DNA of 64,000 nt from an uncultured Opitutaceae bacterium (lineage in GTDB: Bacteria > Verrucomicrobiota > Verrucomicrobiia > Opitutales > Opitutaceae): assembly GCA_937902925.1 (NCBI GenBank), contig CALFNN010000039.1, positions 1 through 64,000 on the forward strand, in the 5' to 3' direction. This document shows positions 36,589-46,281 of the stretch, in pieces (the stretch's first letter is position 1; the number at the start of each line of letters is the position of its first letter). The notes beneath the pieces were generated by a model that had not been told where the DNA came from, did not search any database, and saw nothing but the letters and a program-made list of their open reading frames with translations. A program made the translations under genes and the position numbers.

Positions 36589-38835
36589 CTAGGACTCGTA
36601 GCTCACCCGCAGTTCGTCATCGGTGCGGCGCAGCCGGATCGCCAGCGCGCGCGCGAGGCGGGCAAACATTTTCACACCCACCAGCGGGTGGCCGCGCGAC
36701 ACCTCGTTGAAGCGGGCCCGGGAGATGGCGAAGAGCTGGACATCGGTGGTGGCGATCGCGTCGGCCGACCGGTTATGCCGGTCGAGGAACGCCATCTCGC
36801 CGAAAAAATGGCCGCGGCCGAACGCCGCGAGGTTGTGATGGCCGCCGTTCTTGAGCGGCAGCACGATGCGGACGTTGCCGCGGCGAATCAGGAACAACTC
36901 GTCACTCACATCGCCGGTCTGGAAAATACGCTGGCCGGCCGCGACCGTCCGTTCACCGACGCAGGCGCGGACCGTCGCAAGGGTCTGGTCGCCGGCAAAT
37001 TCACGGAAGAGCTCAAACTCCTCGAGCGCGAGAGGCGGTTCCTCCGCGCCCCGCGGCGGGAACTCGCTGGCGAGGATCTGGTTCTCGACCCATTCGAGGG
37101 CATCGTCGAGCGAGGCGAACTGACGGACGTTGCGCGCCGAGTTCGTCACGCCGACGCCGGCGAAATAAGCCGCCAGATCGCGGCCCCCGGTGCGCAGGCT
37201 CGGCGGCAGGCGGCTGAAGATCAGGTAGCCGCCGTTGTCACGCAGCATCGTTTCAAACTGTTTCAGGAGGTGGGCGGCGGTGTAATCGAGGGACTGCACC
37301 CGCCGCAGGTCGAGAATGAGGAAACGGCATTTTTTCAGATCCGGCGCGAGTTCGGTGAACAACTGGTCGGTCGTGCCGAAGAAGAGGCTGCCCTGCAGCT
37401 CGCACACCGTGGTCTGGCTGCCGAGTCTCTCGAGCACGACCTGCTCCTCGGGCAGGCGGTGCTGCGTGGAGGTGATCTGCGTGCCGGAGATCTTGCGCCA
37501 GACGACGGAGCCGCGGATCTGTTCGCGGATGAAAAGCAGGATGGCGAGGGCGAGCCCGGCGCCCGACGCCGCAATGAGATTGGCCGTGACGGCGATCACG
37601 ACCACCGCGGCAATCACGCAAAAATCCAGCACGGTCGCGCGCTGCCGCAGGAGCTGAAAGCTGCTCCAATCGAACATCCGGAAAGCGACGACGAACAGAA
37701 TCCCGGCGAGCGCGGCGACAGGCACCCAGGCGATCAGGCCGCCGAGGACGAGGAAGACGGCGAGCACAAACACGCCCTCGCAGACCCCGGAGAGCCGCGT
37801 GCCACCGCCGCTGTCGACGTTGACCAGCGTGGCGCCCATCATCCCGGCGCCCGGCATGCCGGCGAGCAGGGCGGAGGCGAGGTTGCCGGCGCCCTGGCCG
37901 ATCAGCGTGCGATTCGAGTCGTGCCGGGTTCGCGTGATGGCATCGACCACGACGCATGTTTTCAGGGTGTCGATGGAAAGCAGCACCGACAGCGTGACGG
38001 CTGGCACGAGGATCAGTTGGAGGTCCGGGAGCCGGAGGGAAACGGCGGCGGACCATTGCCGGGCCAGCGTGGCAAAAACGGGGCCGACACCCCCGCCGAG
38101 CGGCCCGAGCACCAGTTTGCTCCGGGCCAGGTCGAGCAACTCCGGCCGGAAAACGGCGATGCCGAAATAGGCGACGATTCCCGCCAGCAATCCAACGATC
38201 GTGGCGGGCACGGCCTTCGTAAGCCGGGGGCCGGCGAGGACTCCGGCGATCGTGACGACACCGACAACCACGGCCGGCCACTGCCAGAGATGGGGTGAAA
38301 AGGTGCCGTTCCAAGCCGGCACGTTTTGCGCGAGACCGAGGAACTTCGGCACCTGGCTCAGGAAGATCGACACGCCGACACCGCTGAGATAACCCGAGAC
38401 CACCGGGTAGGGAATGTATTTGATCAGGCGACCGCCGCCGACCGCCCCGTAGAGAAATTGCAACGCTCCCGCGAGCAGCGCCACGAGCGTCAGCAACACG
38501 GCGATCCGTCCGGGATCGACCGGGGCATTGGCGCCGCCACCGCCGGCCATCTGGGTGGCGAATGCCGCCAGCACCGCGGCAGCCGGGGCGCACGGCGCGG
38601 AGATGAGGCGCGGCGCGCCGCCGATCAGCGGGACTACCAGGCCAATGGCGATCGCACCGACAATCCCGGCACGAACACCGTGTGCGACATACTCCGGACC
38701 CAGCAGGGCGAAGACGGCGACGCCGTAGGCGATCGACGACGGCAACGCCACCAGCATCGAGGCGAACCCGCCCCAGATGTCGCCCGCCAGGCCATGACGG
38801 GACGAATCCGGGGATGGGGGCGGCGGAGCGGTCAT
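36589..38835 (-). CDS. SulP anion transporter fused to STAS and cyclic-nucleotide-binding domains
   Basis: This 748-residue protein has a SulP transmembrane domain (about 15-440) with landmarks ALPSSIAYGVAVFALLGPEY, APCAPAAAVLA and GAGMMGATLVNVDSGGGTRL. A STAS domain follows (about 466-585; LILDLRRVQSLDYTAAHLL). The C-terminal cNMP-binding domain (about 612-735) has an intact phosphate-binding cassette with FGEMAFLD and Arg689. Bacterial SulP proteins often carry STAS, but the added cNMP domain suggests cyclic-nucleotide control of transport or of docking. Anion specificity (sulfate, bicarbonate, dicarboxylate) is not evident. It is convergent with the phosphatase gene, and 31 bases separate it from the polyphosphate enzyme upstream. 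Confidence 0.9.
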   Translation of the reverse strand: MTAPPPPSPDSSRHGLAGDIWGGFASMLVALPSSIAYGVAVFALLGPEYVAHGVRAGIVGAIAIGLVVPLIGGAPRLISAPCAPAAAVLAAFATQMAGGGGANAPVDPGRIAVLLTLVALLAGALQFLYGAVGGGRLIKYIPYPVVSGYLSGVGVSIFLSQVPKFLGLAQNVPAWNGTFSPHLWQWPAVVVGVVTIAGVLAGPRLTKAVPATIVGLLAGIVAYFGIAVFRPELLDLARSKLVLGPLGGGVGPVFATLARQWSAAVSLRLPDLQLILVPAVTLSVLLSIDTLKTCVVVDAITRTRHDSNRTLIGQGAGNLASALLAGMPGAGMMGATLVNVDSGGGTRLSGVCEGVFVLAVFLVLGGLIAWVPVAALAGILFVVAFRMFDWSSFQLLRQRATVLDFCVIAAVVVIAVTANLIAASGAGLALAILLFIREQIRGSVVWRKISGTQITSTQHRLPEEQVVLERLGSQTTVCELQGSLFFGTTDQLFTELAPDLKKCRFLILDLRRVQSLDYTAAHLLKQFETMLRDNGGYLIFSRLPPSLRTGGRDLAAYFAGVGVTNSARNVRQFASLDDALEWVENQILASEFPPRGAEEPPLALEEFELFREFAGDQTLATVRACVGERTVAAGQRIFQTGDVSDELFLIRRGNVRIVLPLKNGGHHNLAAFGRGHFFGEMAFLDRHNRSADAIATTDVQLFAISRARFNEVSRGHPLVGVKMFARLARALAIRLRRTDDELRVSYES

Positions 38836-38866
38836 GAAGCGGGCGAGGATGGGTTTCGCCGGGCGG

Positions 38867-40330
38867 CTAGAGCACCGCCTCCAGGCGTTTCACCACGGTT
38901 TTGAGAATTTGCACGCGGGCAAACTTCTTGTCGTTGCCGGCGACCAGCGTCCACGGCGCGACACCGGTGCTGCACTTGGCGATCATCTCATCGACGGCGA
39001 CCTTGTATTCGTCCCACTTGGCGCGATTCCGCCAGTCCTCGGTGGTGATCTTGTATCGCTTGTAGGCGACGGCCTGCCGCTCCTTGAAACGGCGAAGTTG
39101 CTCGGCGCGGCCCAGATGGATCCAGAACTTGGCCAGCACGACGCCGTGCTCGGCCAGCTGTTCCTCAAAGTCGTTGATCTCGTGAAAAGCGCGGCTCCAG
39201 TCGGCCACGGCCGTGAGGCCCTCGACGCGCTCCACCAAAACGCGGCCATACCACGAACGGTCGAAGATGGTCGTGAACCCGGCTCGCGGCAGGCGCCGCC
39301 AGAATCGCCAGAGATAATGCTGCGCGCGCTCCTCGTCGGTTGGCGCCGCAATGCCGACGACGCGATAGAGGCGCGGGTCGACGGCCTGCACCACGCGGCG
39401 GATCGCGCTGCCTTTGCCGGCGGCATCCCAGCCCTCGAAGGCGAGGACCATCGAGCGCTTCTGCTCAAACGCGGCCCACGCAAGTTTGCCCAGCCGCAGT
39501 TGCTGCGCCGCGAGCGCCCGGTCGTATTCCGCGTCGGTCAGCCGCGGGGTGAGATCGACGTGGTCGAGGATCGAGTCGGCGTCGCGGCGCGGTCGTTTGG
39601 ACCCCGCCACCGACTTCGTGGCGGGCCGGGCGGGCTGATCCAGCCGCTGGCGCAGCGCCTTCAGCAAGAGCGTTCCCGCGGTCAGCTCGCGGTAGCGGCG
39701 GTCGGTCGCCTCGATCACCCGCCAGGGTGCGTCGGCCGTGTCCGTGCGACGCAGCGCGCGTTCGGAAACCTTCGTGAACTGCCGGTAGCGTTTGAAATGC
39801 TTCCAGTCGTCCGGCGCCAGGCGGCCTTCGCGTTCGAGTTTGTGCAGTCGCTTTTTCTGTTCCTTCCGCGGCAGGTGGAGCCAGAGCTTCACGAGGAGCG
39901 CGCCGTCGGCGGCGAGCATCCGCTCGAAGGCGACGATCCGGTCAAGGGCGGTATCGAACCGGTGGCGCTTCATCGTCCCGAGCACCCGGTCGACGATCGG
40001 CGCGGAATACCAGGAACCGAAGAAAATCCCGATGCGTCCGCGGCCGGGCATCGCCCGCCAAAAACGCCAGTAGGGTGGCCGCTCGCGCTCCTCGTCGCTA
40101 CCGGCCCAGAACGCGTGGGTGCTGACCCCGCGCGGATCCAGCCACTCGTTCAGGCGCTGGACGAGCTCGCCCTTGCCGGCCCCATCGGCGCCGGAGACAA
40201 TCACGATGACGGGAAACTTCCGGTCGCGCAGCTCGAGATGCGCGCGCATCAGATCGCCGCGGAGTCCCGGGAGCCGGGCGGCGTAGGTGGCATGGGGGGT
40301 GGTGTGGCCCAGTTCGGCGGCTTCAAACAT
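38867..40330 (-). CDS. pap: polyphosphate:AMP phosphotransferase (two-domain PPK2 type)
   Basis: This 487-residue protein has two tandem PPK2 domains (about 15-225 and 260-487). Each has its own P-loop (SGADGAGKGELV, 46-57; FEGWDAAGKGSAI, 298-310). The second domain also has the Walker-B/lid motif FDRSWYGRVLVERVEG. Such double-domain enzymes transfer phosphate from polyphosphate to AMP. The first domain's motifs (GSWYSAPIVDRVLG) look less canonical and may be structural. The start ATG at 40330 gives a normal short N-terminus. It is upstream of the SulP gene on the same strand. Confidence 0.9.
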   Translation of the reverse strand: MFEAAELGHTTPHATYAARLPGLRGDLMRAHLELRDRKFPVIVIVSGADGAGKGELVQRLNEWLDPRGVSTHAFWAGSDEERERPPYWRFWRAMPGRGRIGIFFGSWYSAPIVDRVLGTMKRHRFDTALDRIVAFERMLAADGALLVKLWLHLPRKEQKKRLHKLEREGRLAPDDWKHFKRYRQFTKVSERALRRTDTADAPWRVIEATDRRYRELTAGTLLLKALRQRLDQPARPATKSVAGSKRPRRDADSILDHVDLTPRLTDAEYDRALAAQQLRLGKLAWAAFEQKRSMVLAFEGWDAAGKGSAIRRVVQAVDPRLYRVVGIAAPTDEERAQHYLWRFWRRLPRAGFTTIFDRSWYGRVLVERVEGLTAVADWSRAFHEINDFEEQLAEHGVVLAKFWIHLGRAEQLRRFKERQAVAYKRYKITTEDWRNRAKWDEYKVAVDEMIAKCSTGVAPWTLVAGNDKKFARVQILKTVVKRLEAVL

Positions 40331-40549
40331 GGCGAGTCCTTTCTTTTCGCGTGAGATGCGATGATGGCGACGATCGATGGACCCGCAACAGCGCCGTAAG
40401 TGGGCAATCCGGAACGAGCGGGCGGTTGATTTGCGCCGCATCATGCCGAAAAGTTCGGCGAAATGCTCCGCGTTTATTGGCCAGACGCCGAATGGTCGTG
40501 CCTGGCTTCATCGCGGTCGGAGGAGGGCTTCCGTCCGAACCGCCGGCGA

Positions 40550-41908
40550 TCAGACCTGATACGTCTTCAGCGGCACGGGGTCGAACACCCGGGACTTCGG
40601 GGCCTGCGTCGCGAGCTGCTCCGCGAACCACGCCCGCGCCGCCGGATCGCCGTGCGTGAGCACGATGCTCCGGGCGCCGGTCTGCACGGCGAACTCGAGC
40701 AGTTCCTCGCGATCGGCGTGGCCGCTGAGCTCGAAGCGCTCGATGTGCGCCTTGATCTTCGCCTTCACGTGGGCGGCTTCGAATAGAAACGTGTCGCCCG
40801 GCTTCGAGGCGAGCAGGCTGCCGCCCGGGGTGTCGGGATCGCAGTAGCCGACAAACCCGATCGTGTTGCGGGCGTGGGCGACGAGACCGGAAGCGAGCGT
40901 GTAGCTCGGGGTCTTCTCGACCATCATGCCGGAGCTGACGATATAGAGCGCGTTCTGCTGCGGATCCTCGCCGGCGTTGAGCTTGCGCGGCGTCGGCTTG
41001 ATCTTGAGATCCTTGACGATCGTCCGGTTGAACTGGATGTGCCGGGTCTTGCGGGTGATCTCGTCGAAATAGTCCGCCAGATCCATGCCGAGGCCCGAGG
41101 CATAGATGGGGCACTCGACCAGCCGGCCGAACTTCCGCGCGTCGTGAACGATGGCGAGAATTTCCTGCATGCGGCCAAGCGCGAACACCGGGACGAGGAA
41201 GGAGCCACCGCGCTGGATCGTGTCGTTGATCGACGCGACGAGCCGGGCGACCTCGTTCACGCGTTCCTTGCCGAGCGGGCGTTCGGTGGTGCCGCGGGTG
41301 GTTTCGGTCACGAGCGTGTCGAAATGACCCGCGGGAAATTTCGCGCCCGGCAGCGTGCGCTGGTTCTCGAACAGGACATCCCCGGTGAAAAAAATCGCGC
41401 GATGCTTGTGGCGGATCTCGATCGCGGCGGCGCCGGCGACGTGGCCGGCCGGGTGCAGTGTCACCTCGATGTCATCCCTGGCCCCGCGAAAGTGCTTGGC
41501 GTGGCCGAACGGCAAGCCGGTGAATCGCTTGCCGCAGCGGTCGACCTCGTCGTGCGTGAAGAGCGGGTAGTCGGGGATGTTCTCCTCCTCTTTCTGGCGG
41601 AGCATGACGTTGGCGGAGTTGTGGAGCATCCGCTCGATCAGCATGCGACTCGACGTGGTCATGATGACGGGCGTATTCGGGTGCTCCCGCATGACGACGG
41701 GCAGGCTGCCGATGTGGTCGAGATGGCAATGCGTGACGATGATGAGGTCGAGCGTCAGACCACGAAGCGGCTTCAAGTCGGGGGCGGCGGCACGGCCGAC
41801 TTTCTTCGGGTTCAGGCCGCAATCGACCAGGATGTTGAGGTCGCCGAGCTGGACGAACAGCGAATTGGCACCGATGCCGCCATCGCGGTTCAGGTCTGTG
41901 AGCTTCAT
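40550..41908 (-). CDS. beta-CASP metallo-beta-lactamase-fold RNase (CPSF-73-like)
   Basis: This 452-residue protein is of the metallo-beta-lactamase/beta-CASP type with an RNA-specificity C-terminus. Zinc ligands are in HCHLDH (60-65), TLHPAGHVAGA and FTGDVL. The beta-CASP motif region has VPVFALGRMQEI and SSGMM. The C-terminal RMMBL part reads FELSGHADREELL and VLTHGD. It is likely an endo- or exoribonuclease. The ATG at 41908 is used because a TTG five codons earlier adds nothing homologous. It is the second protein of this superfamily in the window (the other is at 10168-11157), and 219 bases separate it from the polyphosphate enzyme. Confidence 0.88.
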   Translation of the reverse strand: MKLTDLNRDGGIGANSLFVQLGDLNILVDCGLNPKKVGRAAAPDLKPLRGLTLDLIIVTHCHLDHIGSLPVVMREHPNTPVIMTTSSRMLIERMLHNSANVMLRQKEEENIPDYPLFTHDEVDRCGKRFTGLPFGHAKHFRGARDDIEVTLHPAGHVAGAAAIEIRHKHRAIFFTGDVLFENQRTLPGAKFPAGHFDTLVTETTRGTTERPLGKERVNEVARLVASINDTIQRGGSFLVPVFALGRMQEILAIVHDARKFGRLVECPIYASGLGMDLADYFDEITRKTRHIQFNRTIVKDLKIKPTPRKLNAGEDPQQNALYIVSSGMMVEKTPSYTLASGLVAHARNTIGFVGYCDPDTPGGSLLASKPGDTFLFEAAHVKAKIKAHIERFELSGHADREELLEFAVQTGARSIVLTHGDPAARAWFAEQLATQAPKSRVFDPVPLKTYQV

Positions 41909-41966
41909 GAACCGGACAGCCAAACGCAGAACGCCGGGAAGAACGAGAACGAATTTACGCGGTGGA

Positions 41967-42353
41967 TCAGGGCGGGGGAATCACGAGGTCGAACGGCGGC
42001 AGCATCACGTGGACCTTGTGCCCGAGCTCGTCGACCCCATGAAAGCTGCCGTGGGCGCACGCGTTCTGGCCGGTCACGTGATAGCTGTTGTAGGAAAACT
42101 CCTCGCCGGGCGCGAGGCGCGGGGTCTCGCCGACGATCTTGTCGCCCTCGATCACGAGGCGGGTGCCGTCCCCGTGCACGACCACCCATTTGCGACCAAG
42201 CAGCGTGACGGTGCGATCGGAACCGTTTTGGATGGTCACAAAGTAGACGAACGCGTGGGGCTTGTCCGCGGGCAGGCTGGCTCCGCCGTGATGATAGTGG
42301 AGCTTGTCGAGACGGGCGGTGAGGCCGGGCAATTCGCTGGAGGTGCAGGACAC
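41967..42353 (-). CDS. apaG: ApaG (DUF525) protein
   Basis: This small ApaG-domain protein of 128 residues has an immunoglobulin-like beta fold. Family blocks are HAFVYFVTIQNGSDRTVTLL, LGRKWVVVHGDG, PRLAPGEEFSYNSYH and HGSFHGVDELG. ApaG is linked to Co2+/Mg2+ tolerance in some enterobacteria, but its molecular role is unclear. The GTG at 42353 is preferred because homology begins soon after. It diverges from purH, 104 bases apart, and follows the beta-CASP gene in the reverse direction. Confidence 0.87.
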   Translation of the reverse strand: MSCTSSELPGLTARLDKLHYHHGGASLPADKPHAFVYFVTIQNGSDRTVTLLGRKWVVVHGDGTRLVIEGDKIVGETPRLAPGEEFSYNSYHVTGQNACAHGSFHGVDELGHKVHVMLPPFDLVIPPP

Positions 42354-42457
42354 GCCGCTAACAGACGCGGGAAAGCGCGCGCGGCAAGCTTCGACGCGCG
42401 ACGTGCGCGGCTTTCGCCTTGCCGCCGGCCGGAGCGGTCCGCACAAAATCGCGCCGC

Positions 42458-44005
42458 ATGGCCAAACTCGCGCTCCTCTCCGTCTCCGACAAACAGGGAC
42501 TCGTCGAATTTGCCAGTGCTCTCGTCCGGACGCACGGTTACACGCTGCTTTCGACCGGTGGCACGGCCAAACTGCTCGCCGAGCGCGGGCTGCCGGTGAC
42601 GGAGGTCAGCCAGCACACCGGCTTCCCCGAGATCATGGAGGGCCGGGTCAAGACGCTGCATCCGAAAATCCACGGCGGCCTCCTGTGCCGGCGCGACAAG
42701 CCCGACCATCTGGCGCAGGCGAAGCAGAACGCGATCGAGCTGATCGACCTGGTCGTGGTGAACCTTTATCCGTTCGAGCAGACCGTGGCGAAGCCGGGCG
42801 TGCCTTTCGAGGAGGCGATCGAGAACATCGACATCGGCGGACCGTCGATGCTGCGCAGCGCGGCAAAGAATCACGGCGACGTGACGGTCGTGTGCGATCC
42901 GGCGGACTACTCCGCGGTGCTCGGGGCGTTCGCCGAGCCGGCGCAACTCCCGGAGCTGCGCCGGAAGCTGGCGTTGAAAGTATTCCAACGCACCGCGAGC
43001 TACGACGCGGCGATCGCACGCTACCTGGAGGCGCAGGCGGCGGCGCCGGACCTCGAGGCGCTCGCGGGGTTTCCGGCGACGCTCACGCTGGCGTGGAAGA
43101 AAGCGCAGGCGCTGCGCTACGGGGAGAACCCGCACCAGAAAGCGGCGCTCTACGGCACGTTTCACGAGCATTTCGCGCAGCTCCAGGGGAAGGAACTTTC
43201 CTACAACAACATCCTGGATATCACGTCGGCGACCTACCTCATCGGCGAATTCGAGCGGCCGACGGTGGCGATTCTCAAGCACACGAATCCCTGCGGCGTG
43301 GCCAGTGCGGATTCGCTCGGCGAGGCGTGGGACCAGGCCTACGCGACCGACCGGCAGGCGCCGTTCGGTGGGATCATCATCGTGAACCAGACGCTGGACG
43401 GCGCGCTGGCGAAGACGATCGCGGAGATCTTCACCGAGGTCATCATCGCGCCGCGGTTCAGCGACGAGGCGCTGGCGATTTTTTCGAAGAAGAAAAACCT
43501 GCGCCTCATGATCGCCAAGGGCGGCATCGGCGCGGACGCGTTGCAGGAGATCCGATCCGTGGTCGGCGGCGTGCTGGTGCAGGATCGCGACCGGACGCTC
43601 GGCAACGTCGCCGAATTCAAGGTGGTGACGAAACGGCAGCCCACGGCGGCCGAGCGTGCGGCCATGATGTTCGGCTGGAAGGTCGGCAAGCACGTGAAGT
43701 CGAACTCCATCGTTTACTGTCGTGGCGAGCAGACGCTCGGCATCGGGGCCGGCCAGATGGCGCGGGTCGACAGTTCGCGGATCGCGGTCTGGAAGGCCGG
43801 CGAGGCAAAGCTCGACCTGCGCGGGTCGGTGGTGGCGAGCGAGGCGCTGTTTCCCTTTGCGGACGGACTCATCGCGGCGGCCGACGCCGGCGCGGTGGCG
43901 GCGATTCAACCGGGCGGCTCGGTGCGGGATGCCGAGGTCATCGCGGCCGCGGACGAACGGGGGATGGCGATGATCTTCACCGGCTCCCGGCATTTCAAAC
44001 ACTGA
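42458..44005 (+). CDS. purH: bifunctional AICAR formyltransferase / IMP cyclohydrolase
   Basis: PurH carries out the last two steps of inosinate synthesis. The 515-residue protein has an N-terminal IMP cyclohydrolase (MGS-like) domain (about 1-195) starting [16 protein letters not shown], with [10 protein letters not shown] and [19 protein letters not shown]. The C-terminal AICAR formyltransferase domain (about 200-515) has [14 protein letters not shown], the catalytic [10 protein letters not shown] motif and [18 protein letters not shown]. Length and order match the family. The ATG at 42458 fixes a normal start. It diverges from apaG. Confidence 0.97.
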   Translation: MAKLALLSVSDKQGLVEFASALVRTHGYTLLSTGGTAKLLAERGLPVTEVSQHTGFPEIMEGRVKTLHPKIHGGLLCRRDKPDHLAQAKQNAIELIDLVVVNLYPFEQTVAKPGVPFEEAIENIDIGGPSMLRSAAKNHGDVTVVCDPADYSAVLGAFAEPAQLPELRRKLALKVFQRTASYDAAIARYLEAQAAAPDLEALAGFPATLTLAWKKAQALRYGENPHQKAALYGTFHEHFAQLQGKELSYNNILDITSATYLIGEFERPTVAILKHTNPCGVASADSLGEAWDQAYATDRQAPFGGIIIVNQTLDGALAKTIAEIFTEVIIAPRFSDEALAIFSKKKNLRLMIAKGGIGADALQEIRSVVGGVLVQDRDRTLGNVAEFKVVTKRQPTAAERAAMMFGWKVGKHVKSNSIVYCRGEQTLGIGAGQMARVDSSRIAVWKAGEAKLDLRGSVVASEALFPFADGLIAAADAGAVAAIQPGGSVRDAEVIAAADERGMAMIFTGSRHFKH

Positions 44006-44013
44006 CGAGAGCG

Positions 44014-44715
44014 TCAGACGAAGTGCAGGTGCGGGTAGAGCACCCACGCCGCGAGCCGGGTCAGTCCGGAAAACAGCGGGCTGATCAACCACGGGATGAC
44101 CAGCAGGCCGGCGTAGCGGGCGACCGGCCCGTGGGTCGCCGTGAGATACTTCCGGGCCGACTCCGTGGACAGAAGGAAAACGGGAATGCCATTGCCGTCG
44201 AGCGGGGCGAGCGGCACGAGGTTGAGCGCGCCGAGCAGCAGGTTCAGCGCGACGGCGACGCTGAGGATGTTCGCAAGCAGCGGCCACAAGCCGCCAGCAG
44301 TCGCCGCCGCCAGCTGGCCGCCGAAGAGAGTGGCGGGCGCCGTAAAAACATCGCACGCCAAACCCAGGCGGATCAGAAGCCCTGCAAACAGGGCGATGGC
44401 CAGGTTGGCCCCCGGCCCGGCCATCAGCATGACCGCGGCCTTGTGGGGATTGCGATGAGCCCACTGCGGATTGAACGGCGCGCTCGCCCAGCCGAACATC
44501 CAATGGGCCAGGAGCCACGAAAGCACCGGCGCGGCGATCATGCCAAGCGGTTCGCGGCGGACGTGCGGCCACGGGTTGAGCGAAACCTGGCCGCCGCGAG
44601 CGGCGGTTTTGTCGCCGAGCCGCAAACTCGTCCAGGCATGCGATGCCTCATGGCAGACCGTGGACCCGACGAACACGCCATACCAAATCAAGCCGATTCC
44701 CGCATCGAGGTGCAT
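44014..44715 (-). CDS. site-2-type zinc metalloprotease (M50-like)
   Basis: This 233-residue polytopic membrane protein has the zinc-binding HEASH motif at 22-26 in the first span. The second ligand motif NLVPLAPLDGNG (165-176, Asp173) is typical of site-2 proteases. About five to six spans follow. Such proteins cut membrane-bound substrates such as anti-sigma factors, but this branch (short, without PDZ) includes many orphans. The ATG at 44715 is used; an upstream in-frame stretch is not homologous. It is convergent with purH and diverges from the peptidase gene. Confidence 0.82.
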   Translation of the reverse strand: MHLDAGIGLIWYGVFVGSTVCHEASHAWTSLRLGDKTAARGGQVSLNPWPHVRREPLGMIAAPVLSWLLAHWMFGWASAPFNPQWAHRNPHKAAVMLMAGPGANLAIALFAGLLIRLGLACDVFTAPATLFGGQLAAATAGGLWPLLANILSVAVALNLLLGALNLVPLAPLDGNGIPVFLLSTESARKYLTATHGPVARYAGLLVIPWLISPLFSGLTRLAAWVLYPHLHFV

Positions 44716-44820
44716 GACGCGCACAATGGTGGCGCGGGGCCGGATCGCAACGAGGGAGGAAGACGGGCGTCGCCTTATTTTCCGGTGGCGGGCGGGGTGG
44801 GATTGTCCCACGGTTGGCGG

Positions 44821-46194
44821 ATGTTCGACCCTGTTGAAAAACTAAAGGAATTCATCCGCCAGCCCAGCGTCTCGACCGACCCGAAGTTCCATGCCGGAAT
44901 GAAAGGCGCGCAGGAATTCGTGGCCGGGCTGCTCGGTTCGCTGGGCTTTGCCGTCGAGGTGATGAAGACGGATTTGCACCCGATCATTCTCGCGACGCGC
45001 GGCGGCGACGCCACGTGGCCGCACGTGATGATCTACGGGCACTACGACGTGCAGCCGGCGGATCCGCTCAATCTCTGGAAAACCCCGGCGTTCGAGCCGA
45101 CGATCGTGGGCAATCGCATCTACGGTCGCGGCGCCGCGGACAACAAGGGCCCGCTGATGACCAACATCGCCGCGGTCGGCCGGCTGCTCGAGGAAACCCC
45201 GAAACTGCCGCTACGCATCACGTTTCTCATCGAAGGCGAGGAGGAGATGGGCAGCCCCAGTTTCCCGAAATTCCTCGCGGCGGAAAAGGCGCGATTCCAG
45301 GCGGCGGACTTCGTCTATCTGTCGGATACGGCGCTGCCGACGCCCGAGCAGGTGGTCATCACCTGCGGGCTGCGGGGTCTGGCGTTGTTCGATCTTCACG
45401 TGACCGGCGCCAAGGGCGACCTGCACTCGGGTTTGCACGGCGGCGTGCTGCACAATCCGATTCAGGCGCTCGCGGAGATCATCGCGACGCTGCACGATCC
45501 GGACGGACGGGTGAACGTGCCCGGCTTCTACGACGCCGTGCTCGACGTGCATCCGTGGGAGCGCGAGGAGTTGAAGAAACTCGGCGCGGACGAGAAAGCC
45601 TACAAGGAGTTCCTCGGCATCGACACGTTCTACACGACGCCGGGGTTTTCGCCGTTCGAGGCGCTCCGGTTCCAGCCGACGCTCGAGTTCAACGGCATCG
45701 GCGGCGGTTATCAGGGGGAGGGGACGAAGACCGTCATCCCGAGCACGGCCTTCGCAAAGATCAGCTGCCGGCTGGTGCCGAACCAGCAGCCCGACCGGAT
45801 CAAGCGTCTCGTGCAGGAGGCGATCCTCGCACGCGCGCCAAAGGGTGTGAAGATTGCGTTCGTCGACCAGCACAAGGGCGATCCGTATGTGGTCGTGCCG
45901 CCGGATCGTTCGAACACGCCGAAGGACCAGTCGCCGGTGCTGGCGCGGGCGTTTCGCGCGACGGACAAGGCCGTCACCGAAATCTGGGGCCGGCCGCCAC
46001 TGTATCTGCGCGAAGGCGGCAGCGTGCCGATCATCGCCGATATCAAGCGGCAGACGGGGCTCGATTCCGTGATGCTCGGGCTGTTTCTCCCCGAGGACAA
46101 CCTGCACGCACCCAACGAGAGCTTTAACCTGGACGTGATGCAGAAGGGGATCGAGACGACGCGCCGGATTCTCGCCGCGGTCGCGACGAAGTAA
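44821..46194 (+). CDS. M20-family metallopeptidase (dipeptidase-like)
   Basis: This 457-residue di-zinc peptidase of the M20 family has the active-site set in order. It has YGHYDVQPAD (His74, Asp76), GRGAADNKGPL (Asp107), EGEEEMGS (Glu140-Glu141) and, in the C-terminal catalytic part, HAPNESF. A dimerisation domain (about 190-320) separates the two halves. Substrates are di- or oligopeptides or N-acyl amino acids. The start is the ATG in MFDPVEKLKEFIRQPSVSTD; the open frame upstream is antisense to the protease gene and is not coding. An intrinsic terminator follows. Confidence 0.9.
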   Translation: MFDPVEKLKEFIRQPSVSTDPKFHAGMKGAQEFVAGLLGSLGFAVEVMKTDLHPIILATRGGDATWPHVMIYGHYDVQPADPLNLWKTPAFEPTIVGNRIYGRGAADNKGPLMTNIAAVGRLLEETPKLPLRITFLIEGEEEMGSPSFPKFLAAEKARFQAADFVYLSDTALPTPEQVVITCGLRGLALFDLHVTGAKGDLHSGLHGGVLHNPIQALAEIIATLHDPDGRVNVPGFYDAVLDVHPWEREELKKLGADEKAYKEFLGIDTFYTTPGFSPFEALRFQPTLEFNGIGGGYQGEGTKTVIPSTAFAKISCRLVPNQQPDRIKRLVQEAILARAPKGVKIAFVDQHKGDPYVVVPPDRSNTPKDQSPVLARAFRATDKAVTEIWGRPPLYLREGGSVPIIADIKRQTGLDSVMLGLFLPEDNLHAPNESFNLDVMQKGIETTRRILAAVATK

Positions 46195-46220
46195 GATCGC
46201 ACGCCAATATTTCGAAAATA

Positions 46221-46249
46221 AAAACGCCCCGGAAAATCCGGGGCGTTTT
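46221..46249. terminator. bidirectional intrinsic terminator
   Basis: A perfect 13-bp inverted repeat (AAAACGCCCCGGA at 46221-46233 and TCCGGGGCGTTTT at 46237-46249, loop AAA) lies between the convergent M20 peptidase and Pal genes. A-run and T-run flanks make it an intrinsic terminator on both strands. Confidence 0.93.
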
Positions 46250-46281
46250 GCTGAATTTACAAAGCGGAAGAGCGACGGCGA

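Noticed and set aside
42304-44820. Open frame upstream of the M20 peptidase that runs antisense and out of frame through purH and the protease gene
   Set aside because: The peptidase homology starts exactly at the ATG at 44821. The upstream part is low-complexity and overlaps purH in a different frame.
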